A stretch of 64,000 bases of DNA from Neobacillus cucumis (GTDB taxonomy: Bacteria; Bacillota; Bacilli; Bacillales; Cytobacillaceae). Within the stretch, counting starts at the first letter, position 1. Each line of letters opens with the position of its first letter. The notes beneath the pieces were generated by a model, which saw only the letters and a list, made by a program, of their open reading frames with translations, was not told where the DNA came from and made no database searches. Positions 57,684 through 64,000 of this stretch are shown here, in pieces. The position numbers and the translations under genes were made by a program. Where the stretch lies: contig NZ_JAFBEX010000003.1 of the NCBI RefSeq assembly GCF_016908975.1, positions 186,001-250,000 on the forward strand, given 5' to 3'.

Positions 57684-59057
57684 TTAAATCGCTGCTTCTG
57701 CCTGATTAAAGATTACTTCTTTTAACGAAGAAGCGTCCTCGACAACTTTGACAAATTGTCCTTCATTATATGGATAACCCGCTTTAGTTATCTTGACTTT
57801 GACAATTTTTCCAATCATCTCTTCGGTTGCTGGAAATACTACTTTTAAATAATTATCTGAGTATCCAACATACAGTCCAGAATTAGCTTCGTCCTTGTAT
57901 TCCTCTTCTGGAATAACCTCTAATACTTCCCCTTCAAATAGAGAAGCATATTCCTTAGCAAGTTGATCAGAAAGTGAAATCAAGCGGTGTACACGCCCAT
58001 TTTTGACTTCCTCATCTACTTGGTCCTCCATTCTCGCGGCAGGTGTACCAGTCCGTTTAGAATAAGGGAATACATGGAGTTCAGAGAATTTATGTTCTTT
58101 AATAAAATCATAGGTTTCCACAAACTCTTCTTCCGTCTCGCCAGGGAAGCCGACAATAACATCGGAAGTAACCGCAAGTCCTGGAAGTACTTCCTTGAGT
58201 CGGTCCAATCGTTCTGCAAAGAATTCCATTGTATATTTTCGGCGCATCCGTTTTAAGACTGTATTGGAACCAGATTGAAGCGGAATGTGCAGATGTCGGA
58301 CAATAATATTTGAATGTTTAATCACTTCAATGACTTCATCTGTTATTTGACTTGCCTCAATGGATGAGATTCTCAATCTTTCTAAACCTTTAACACTTGC
58401 CTCTAAATCACGAAGAAGTGCAGCAAGATTATAATCTTTCATGTCCTCACCATAACCGCCGGTATGAATACCAGTTAAAACAATTTCTTTGTAACCGGCA
58501 TCCACTAGCTGCTGGGCTTGATGAATAACTTCTTTTGGATCACGAGATCTCATAAGCCCGCGTGCCCAAGGAATGATACAGAAGGTACAGAAATTATTGC
58601 AGCCTTCTTGAATTTTTAGTGAGGCACGTGTACGATCGGTAAAGGCTGGAACATCAAGTTCTTCATAAACTCGATTTTTCATGATGTTTCCTACACCATT
58701 AATCGGCTCGCGTTCATTCTTAAATTGTTCAATATAGTCCAGCATTTTCACACGGTCCTGTGTTCCTACCACAATATCAACGCCAGGAATGGCCATAATT
58801 TCTGCAGGAGAAGTTTGGGCATAGCACCCAGTTACACAAATAACAGCATCTGGATTTTTCCTAACAGCTCGCCGAATGACTTGACGGCTTTTTTTATCTC
58901 CCGTATTGGTTACGGTACATGTATTAATAATATAAACATCGGCAATTGATTCAAAATCAACACGCTCATAGTTTTCTTGTTTAAACAACTGCCAAATGGC
59001 TTCTGTTTCATAATGATTTACTTTACACCCAAGTGTATGAAACGCAACTGATGCCAT
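57684..59057 (-). CDS. mtaB: tRNA (t6A37) methylthiotransferase MtaB
   Basis: The 457-residue radical SAM enzyme converts t6A37 to ms2t6A in tRNA. It has the UPF0004 domain (TLGCKVNHYETE, NTCTVTNTGDKKS, VTGCYAQ), the radical SAM Cys triad EGCNNFCTFCIIPWARG, and a C-terminal TRAM-like region. It follows rsmE by six bases and belongs to the prmA-rsmE-mtaB stretch. Confidence 0.95.
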   Translation of the reverse strand: MASVAFHTLGCKVNHYETEAIWQLFKQENYERVDFESIADVYIINTCTVTNTGDKKSRQVIRRAVRKNPDAVICVTGCYAQTSPAEIMAIPGVDIVVGTQDRVKMLDYIEQFKNEREPINGVGNIMKNRVYEELDVPAFTDRTRASLKIQEGCNNFCTFCIIPWARGLMRSRDPKEVIHQAQQLVDAGYKEIVLTGIHTGGYGEDMKDYNLAALLRDLEASVKGLERLRISSIEASQITDEVIEVIKHSNIIVRHLHIPLQSGSNTVLKRMRRKYTMEFFAERLDRLKEVLPGLAVTSDVIVGFPGETEEEFVETYDFIKEHKFSELHVFPYSKRTGTPAARMEDQVDEEVKNGRVHRLISLSDQLAKEYASLFEGEVLEVIPEEEYKDEANSGLYVGYSDNYLKVVFPATEEMIGKIVKVKITKAGYPYNEGQFVKVVEDASSLKEVIFNQAEAAI

Positions 59058-59063
59058 TTAATC

Positions 59064-59813
59064 TCACCTCAATAGTTCAAAATGATAGGAAATAGCCGCA
59101 AGTGAATACAATGGGGCAGTTTCCGTCCTTAAAATACGCGGTCCTAAGCCACAAAGTCCAAACCCAACATCTTTTAATTGCTGGACTTCTTCCTCTGCTA
59201 ACCCGCCTTCCGGTCCAAAAACAATCAGAAGGGTTTCGCCTTCTTTCATGCTGTTTAACGTTGAAGAAAGGACTGATGTCTCCCCTTGTCTGCTTTCTTC
59301 CTCATATGCTGCTAATTTATAGTCAAAGTCTTGGCTTTTTTTCAGTAAATCTTTAAAAGTCATTGGATTGATAATAGCAGGTAAAATTGTACGATGGGAT
59401 TGTTCCGCAGCTTCTTTCGCAATCTTTTGCCATCGTTCTATTTTTTTGGCTGCTTTTTTTTCGTCCCATTTTACAACGGAACGGGCAGCAGAAAAGGGCA
59501 GGAACTGATGTGCACCTAATTCCGTTCCTTTTTGAATAATCCATTCCAACTTGTCCCCTTTAGGTAACCCGCTTGCAATAGTTATAGAGATCGGAAGTTC
59601 GGGACTCTCATCTATCCATTGTACAACGTCTGCAACGACACTTGAATTGGTAATTTCTGAAATCCTGCAAACGGCCTGTTTCCCCCCTGGGTCAACGCAA
59701 ATAATTTGATCACCGACTTGCATCCGCATAACTTTTACAATATGATGGCGGTCCTCTTCACCAATGAAAAAGGTAGCATCATTTGCTTTTTGTGAAACAA
59801 AGTAGCGTTGCAT
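59064..59813 (-). CDS. rsmE: 16S rRNA (uridine-1498-N3)-methyltransferase RsmE
   Basis: The 249-residue SPOUT methyltransferase has the knot motifs LIVFGPEGGLAEEEV and LGPRILRTETAPLY. It modifies U1498 of 16S rRNA. The start MQRYFVSQ at 59813 follows AGAGGTG at good spacing. The gene lies 97 bases after prmA, behind a terminator hairpin. Confidence 0.95.
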   Translation of the reverse strand: MQRYFVSQKANDATFFIGEEDRHHIVKVMRMQVGDQIICVDPGGKQAVCRISEITNSSVVADVVQWIDESPELPISITIASGLPKGDKLEWIIQKGTELGAHQFLPFSAARSVVKWDEKKAAKKIERWQKIAKEAAEQSHRTILPAIINPMTFKDLLKKSQDFDYKLAAYEEESRQGETSVLSSTLNSMKEGETLLIVFGPEGGLAEEEVQQLKDVGFGLCGLGPRILRTETAPLYSLAAISYHFELLR

Positions 59814-59876
59814 ACATTGCACCTCTTCTAAACATTTTACTCTTTATTTTTCTCCAATAAAGAAGTTAAGGAAAAT

Positions 59877-59906
59877 AAAAAGGGGTTCTGACCACCCCTT
59901 TTTTTA
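59877..59906 (-). terminator. Terminator between prmA and rsmE
   Basis: AAAGGGGTGG pairs with AACCCCTTTTT around TCAG, followed by a T run on the minus strand; this may be an attenuator because the operon seems to continue. Confidence 0.72.
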
Positions 59907-59910
59907 ACCA

Positions 59911-60852
59911 TTATTTCCTTTTAGCAATAATCGCAACCCAATCTTCCATTAAAATGGTTTCAAGGATTTCAAATCCTGAATCCACTAAGGCTTCTTTAAC
60001 TAGGTCTTTTTTAGGTTGAATAATTCCTGAAGCAATAAAAGAACCACCTGGTTTTACCACACGCGCAACATCATCTGTGAACCGCAAAATAACTTCTGCT
60101 AAAATGTTCGCCACAATAACATCAGCAGACCGTTCGTCTACTCCATCTAAAAGATTGTTCTGCTCAACCGTAACCTTATCATTTACCTTATTTAGCTTAA
60201 TATTAAGCTTGGCAGATGCTACGGCAACTTCATCAAGGTCATAGGCCCTAACATCTTCAGCACCAAGCATACCGGCTGCAATACTTAGCACTCCTGAGCC
60301 TGTCCCGACATCAATCACACGGTCACCAGGTCGGACAGTTCTTTCTAAAGCTTGAATACACATAACGGTGGTTGGATGTGTTCCCGTACCAAAGGCCATC
60401 CCAGGATCTAATTCAATAATTAATTCATCACTGCTTACAGGTTCGTATATCTCCCATGTTGGCACAATCGTGAATTTTTCAGATATTTTCACTGGATTAT
60501 AATATTTTTTCCAGGCTGTGGCCCATTCTTCTTCATTCACTTCGCTAATGGTTACCTGATTCATGCCCAAATCAATATCATGAAGAATTAAATCGTTAAT
60601 GGATTCTTTAATAGCATCAACCGTTTCACCAAGAAAACTGTTGACAGGTAAGTAAGCTTTTATAATGACTCCTTCTTCAGGATAATCATCTGGATTTAGT
60701 TGGTAGATTTCTCCGAATTGATCTTCCCTTTCTTTTGTCAAATCAAATGGATCCTCAATCACTACACCGCTTGCCCCGGCTTCATGCAATATATTAGAAA
60801 TAGGTTCGATCGCCTCGTTTGTTGTGTGGATACTAATTTCTGACCACTTCAT
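59911..60852 (-). CDS. prmA: Ribosomal protein L11 methyltransferase PrmA
   Basis: The 313-residue enzyme methylates L11. SAM motif [17 protein letters not shown] and NPPY-like [11 protein letters not shown] are present; the N-terminus begins [17 protein letters not shown], the family start, so I use 60852. It follows dnaJ by 17 bases. Confidence 0.95.
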   Translation of the reverse strand: MKWSEISIHTTNEAIEPISNILHEAGASGVVIEDPFDLTKEREDQFGEIYQLNPDDYPEEGVIIKAYLPVNSFLGETVDAIKESINDLILHDIDLGMNQVTISEVNEEEWATAWKKYYNPVKISEKFTIVPTWEIYEPVSSDELIIELDPGMAFGTGTHPTTVMCIQALERTVRPGDRVIDVGTGSGVLSIAAGMLGAEDVRAYDLDEVAVASAKLNIKLNKVNDKVTVEQNNLLDGVDERSADVIVANILAEVILRFTDDVARVVKPGGSFIASGIIQPKKDLVKEALVDSGFEILETILMEDWVAIIAKRK

Positions 60853-60869
60853 TTCTACCAACTCCATCC

Positions 60870-62006
60870 TTACTCGCTTTTAAAAGCTCTTTTAACTTTT
60901 GAGAAAAAACTTTCTTCATGTTCACCTATTGGTGAAGTACCACTAAGTTCCGCAAATTCTTTGAGTAGATGCTTTTGTTTATCTGTAAGCTTCGTTGGAG
61001 TAATAATGCGGACTATTATATACTGATCTCCAACACCGTAACCACGTACGTTTGGAATACCTTTTCCTTTTAGACGGAACTTTTTACCTGTTTGAGTACC
61101 AGCAGGGATTTTAAGTTTCACCTTGCCTTTTAAGGCTGGAACCTCAATTTCATCCCCTAAGGCAGCTTGAACAAATGTAATTGGCATTTCACAGTAGATA
61201 TCATCGCCATCTCGTTCAAAAAACTCATGTGAACGTACATGGAATACTACGTAAAGATCTCCAGACGGACCGCCGTTTGTTCCAGCTTCACCCTGACCAG
61301 ACATCCGAAGTTGCTGTCCATCATCAATTCCGGCAGGAATTTTGACATGAATTTTTTTGCGATTTTGAACTTTTCCTTTTCCGCCGCAGGTTGCACATTT
61401 ATCTTTAATCTCTTTCCCTGTGCCATTACAATAATGACATGTCCGACGATTCAATACTCTGCCAAATGGAGTATTTTGTTCAACATTTAACTGTCCTGTG
61501 CCATGACAGTGCTGACACGTTTCAGGATGGGTTCCAGGTTTGGCACCTGATCCATGACAGGTATCACATGTTTCTTCTCTTGGAATTTCAATATCTGTTT
61601 CTTTCCCAAACGCCGCTTCTTCAAAAGACACTGTCATCGTGTATTGCAAATCTGCACCTTGTCTTGGTGCATTTGGATCACGCCTTCTTGAACCGCCACC
61701 GCCGCCAAAGAAGGTGTTAAAAATATCTTCAAAACCTCCGAAGCCGCCGCCAAAATCACTACCGCCAAAACCTCCGAAACCTTGGTTTGGATCGGTATGT
61801 CCGAATTGGTCATACTGGGCCTTCTTTTGGTCATCACTTAATACTTCATAAGCTTCCGCAATTTCTTTAAATTTATCAGCCGCATCAGGCTCTTTATTAA
61901 TATCTGGATGATATTGTTTGGAAAGCTTACGATATGCCTTTTTTATTTCATCCTTAGAAGCACTTTTACTAACACCAAGCACTTCATAGTAATCCCGTTT
62001 ACTCAT
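60870..62006 (-). CDS. dnaJ: Co-chaperone DnaJ
   Basis: The 378-residue chaperone has the J domain (HPD in YHPDINKEP), a Gly/Phe-rich linker, four CxxCxGxG zinc repeats ([36 protein letters not shown]), and the C-terminal substrate domains. It stimulates DnaK. The start at 62006 follows GGGAGTGG. dnaK lies upstream, separated by a terminator hairpin and a repeat. Confidence 0.97.
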   Translation of the reverse strand: MSKRDYYEVLGVSKSASKDEIKKAYRKLSKQYHPDINKEPDAADKFKEIAEAYEVLSDDQKKAQYDQFGHTDPNQGFGGFGGSDFGGGFGGFEDIFNTFFGGGGGSRRRDPNAPRQGADLQYTMTVSFEEAAFGKETDIEIPREETCDTCHGSGAKPGTHPETCQHCHGTGQLNVEQNTPFGRVLNRRTCHYCNGTGKEIKDKCATCGGKGKVQNRKKIHVKIPAGIDDGQQLRMSGQGEAGTNGGPSGDLYVVFHVRSHEFFERDGDDIYCEMPITFVQAALGDEIEVPALKGKVKLKIPAGTQTGKKFRLKGKGIPNVRGYGVGDQYIIVRIITPTKLTDKQKHLLKEFAELSGTSPIGEHEESFFSKVKRAFKSE

Positions 62007-62070
62007 GATTACCACTCCCGAATCTGTCACATAAAGATTATTCTAACACCAATTAGAAGGGTATTGCAAT

Positions 62071-62100
62071 AAAAAAGCCAAAGCCTGTAACTTTGACTTT
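62071..62100 (-). terminator. Hairpin between dnaK and dnaJ
   Basis: AAAGTCAAAG pairs with CTTTGGCTTTTTT on the minus strand. It may end or attenuate the dnaK transcript before dnaJ. Confidence 0.65.
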
Positions 62101-62121
62101 GACTTTTTTGTAAGAATAAAA

Positions 62122-62266
62122 AACTTTTATAACTGTCCAGCGGCTAGTGGCCTTCGCTCTTCTCCCAATGATAAGTCAACATCGGTCACTATCGTTCACC
62201 GTGTTTCCTTTATCTCAGTCGAGGAACTCCAGCACATACACCGCTAAACGGGCGCTTCCGCTTTTT
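62122..62266 (-). repeat. Related intergenic repeat (family A-like ends, different core)
   Basis: On the minus strand it begins AAAAGCGGAAGCGCCCG right after the dnaK stop and ends CCGCTGGACAGTTAT, like family A at the tips. The interior is different, with a GCTGGAGTTCCTCGACTGAG block and a GATGTTGACTTATCATTGGG block. It looks like a separate but related family. Confidence 0.7.
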
Positions 62267-64000
62267 TATTTATCGTCTTTAACTTCTTCGAACTCTGCAT
62301 CGACGACATTGTCATCTTTAGGACCTGCAGCGCCTGGATCTTGGGCACCTTGTTGTGCTTGTGCTGCTTGTTCGTAAAGCTTAACTGTTAATGCTTGAAC
62401 AACTTCTTGTAAAGCATCTTTTGCCGCACGAATTTCATTTAGGTCGTTTTTCTCAATAGCTTGTTTTAAGGCATCTTTAGCATCGTTTGCTTTAGCAACT
62501 TCTGCAGCATCTACCTTACCTTCCAAGTCTTTTAACGTTTTTTCCGCTGTAAAGACTAGCTGGTCTGCCTCATTGCGAAGTTCAACTTCTTCTTTGCGTT
62601 GTTTGTCCGCTTCAGCATTTTCTTCGGCTTCTCTAACCATTTTTTGAATTTCTTCATCAGAAAGACCTGTGGAAGACTTAATCGTAATTTGTTGCTCTTT
62701 ATTCGTGCCAAGATCTTTTGCACGAACGTTAACAATACCGTTCTTATCAATATCGAAGGTAACTTCAATTTGTGGAATTCCACGTGGTGCTGGTGGAATA
62801 TCCGTTAATTGGAAGCGACCTAATGTTTTGTTGTTAGCCGCCATTGGGCGTTCACCTTGTAAAACATGAATGTCAACAGCTGTTTGGCTATCAGCAGCAG
62901 TTGAGAATACTTGTGATTTTGATGTAGGGATAGTAGTGTTGCGGTCGATTAACTTCGTAAACACTCCGCCCATTGTTTCAATACCAAGTGATAAAGGAGT
63001 AACGTCTAGTAGTACAACATCTTTCACATCTCCAGTGATGACTCCACCTTGAATCGCTGCACCCATTGCTACTACTTCATCTGGGTTTACACCACGGTGT
63101 GGCTCTTGATTAGTTGCTTTCTTAATAGCTTCCTGAACAGCTGGAATTCTAGTAGAACCACCAACAAGGATTACTTTATCAATTTGTGATGGGGTTAAAC
63201 CTGCATCACTTAATGCTTGGCGAACTGGACCCATTGTACGTTCAACAAGATGAGCTGAAATCTCATCAAATTTTGCTCTTGTCATTGATACCTCAAGGTG
63301 AAGCGGTCCAGCTGCACCCGCAGTGATAAATGGTAAAGAAATTTGCGTTGTGCTAACACCAGATAAATCTTTCTTCGCCTTTTCAGCTGCATCTTTCAAG
63401 CGTTGTAAAGCCATTTTATCTTGAGAAAGATCAATGCCATTTTCCTTTTTAAATTGCTCAACTAAATAATCGATAATAACTTGGTCAAAGTCGTCTCCAC
63501 CAAGACGATTATCTCCAGCAGTTGCTTTAACTTCGAATACACCGTCACCTAATTCAAGAATTGAAACGTCAAATGTACCACCGCCAAGGTCATAGACTAA
63601 GATGGTTTGATCTTGGTCAGTCTTATCTAATCCATAAGCTAGCGCAGCTGCAGTTGGCTCGTTGATAATACGTTCCACTTCAAGACCTGCAATACGACCG
63701 GCATCCTTCGTTGCTTGACGCTCTGCATCGTTGAAGTAAGCTGGTACAGTAATAACTGCCTTTGTTACTGGCTCACCCAAGTAATCTTCAGCATATGATT
63801 TCAAATATTGAAGAATGATAGCTGAAAGCTCTTGTGGAGTGTAATCTTTTCCTTCAATATCCACTTTGTAATTTGTACCCATATGACGCTTAATGGAAAT
63901 GATTGTATTTGGGTTTGTGATTGCTTGGCGCTTAGCCACTTCCCCTACTTGGCGCTCCCCGTTTTTAAATGCAATAACAGATGGAGTTGTACGATTTCCT
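62266..64000 (-). CDS. dnaK: Chaperone DnaK (5' end beyond the window)
   Basis: 578 codons are visible, running from [20 protein letters not shown] at the window edge to the acidic tail [14 protein letters not shown]. About 28 N-terminal residues are missing. The Hsp70 motifs are present: [17 protein letters not shown], the adenosine motif [25 protein letters not shown] and the substrate-binding domain. In this family grpE and hrcA usually lie just upstream, outside the window. Confidence 0.97.
   Translation of the reverse strand, partial: GNRTTPSVIAFKNGERQVGEVAKRQAITNPNTIISIKRHMGTNYKVDIEGKDYTPQELSAIILQYLKSYAEDYLGEPVTKAVITVPAYFNDAERQATKDAGRIAGLEVERIINEPTAAALAYGLDKTDQDQTILVYDLGGGTFDVSILELGDGVFEVKATAGDNRLGGDDFDQVIIDYLVEQFKKENGIDLSQDKMALQRLKDAAEKAKKDLSGVSTTQISLPFITAGAAGPLHLEVSMTRAKFDEISAHLVERTMGPVRQALSDAGLTPSQIDKVILVGGSTRIPAVQEAIKKATNQEPHRGVNPDEVVAMGAAIQGGVITGDVKDVVLLDVTPLSLGIETMGGVFTKLIDRNTTIPTSKSQVFSTAADSQTAVDIHVLQGERPMAANNKTLGRFQLTDIPPAPRGIPQIEVTFDIDKNGIVNVRAKDLGTNKEQQITIKSSTGLSDEEIQKMVREAEENAEADKQRKEEVELRNEADQLVFTAEKTLKDLEGKVDAAEVAKANDAKDALKQAIEKNDLNEIRAAKDALQEVVQALTVKLYEQAAQAQQGAQDPGAAGPKDDNVVDAEFEEVKDDK

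Overview
The window is a stretch of chromosome from a low-GC, endospore-forming member of the Bacillaceae. Gene content and order follow the Bacillus subtilis yqgV-yqgP / pst / yqfZ-yqeT / dnaJ-dnaK region closely. It carries the sporulation pair yqfC-yqfD, sigA-dnaG, a T-box on glyS, and Shine-Dalgarno sequences of the GGAGG type throughout. Details that differ from B. subtilis (single-chain GlyRS, short NfeD, ldh and an acyl-CoA dehydrogenase inserted in conserved neighbourhoods, several families of roughly 130-150 bp intergenic repeats) suggest a Neobacillus/Cytobacillus-like genus rather than B. subtilis itself; that placement is inference. I see no rRNA, tRNA, CRISPR array or prophage.

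Layout. 1-10.6 kb, minus strand: yqgV (cut by the window edge), lipoprotein yqgU, LysM/M14 peptidase yqgT, yqgQ, rhomboid protease yqgP, a small yqgO-like protein, ldh, a DUF92 membrane protein, yqgN, rpmG, and a three-gene cluster (DUF4912 protein, GT4 glycosyltransferase, unknown protein). 10.9-12.2 kb: a decayed IS1182-like element with long terminal inverted repeats and two inserted GC-rich repeats. 12.2-17.3 kb: the phosphate operon pstS-pstC-pstA-pstB-pstB-phoU behind a six-hexamer PhoP box. 17.5-21.8 kb: pbpA, an MFS transporter and sodA. 22.1-25.5 kb, plus strand: an Fnr-type Fe-S regulator, yqgB, yqfZ and ispG. 25.7-31.7 kb: yqfX, yqfW, znuC-znuB-zur, yqfT, cshB-nfo. 31.9-33.7 kb, plus strand: yqfQ and ispH. 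33.9-41.4 kb, minus: trmK-yqfO, cccA, an acyl-CoA dehydrogenase, dnaG-sigA and a broken yqxD. 41.6-45.9 kb: ccpN-ppsR, glyS with T-box, recO. 45.9-56.4 kb: a dense minus-strand run of yqzL, era, cdd, dgkA, ybeY, pgpH, phoH, yqfD, yqfC, yqfB, floA, nfeD, yqeY, rpsU. 56.5-64 kb: yqeW (+), then dnaK (cut), dnaJ, prmA, rsmE, mtaB on the minus strand.

Functional themes are phosphate and zinc uptake with their regulators, isoprenoid synthesis (ispG, ispH), DNA and RNA maintenance (dnaG, recO, nfo, cshB, era, ybeY, trmK, mtaB, rsmE), envelope and lipid functions (pbpA, dgkA, pgpH, floA/nfeD), the heat-shock chaperones, and the switch between glycolysis and gluconeogenesis (ccpN, ppsR).

The least explained features are a dispersed intergenic element family whose copies keep the same folding through compensatory base changes in three helices; a perfect 20-bp hairpin that buries the Shine-Dalgarno of yqfC; the DUF4912/GT4/unknown cluster; and the nested mobile-element remnant beside phoU. 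All function calls come from motif recognition by eye and recalled family knowledge; no searches were run. Where the longest frame began upstream of a better ribosome binding site, the start was moved.
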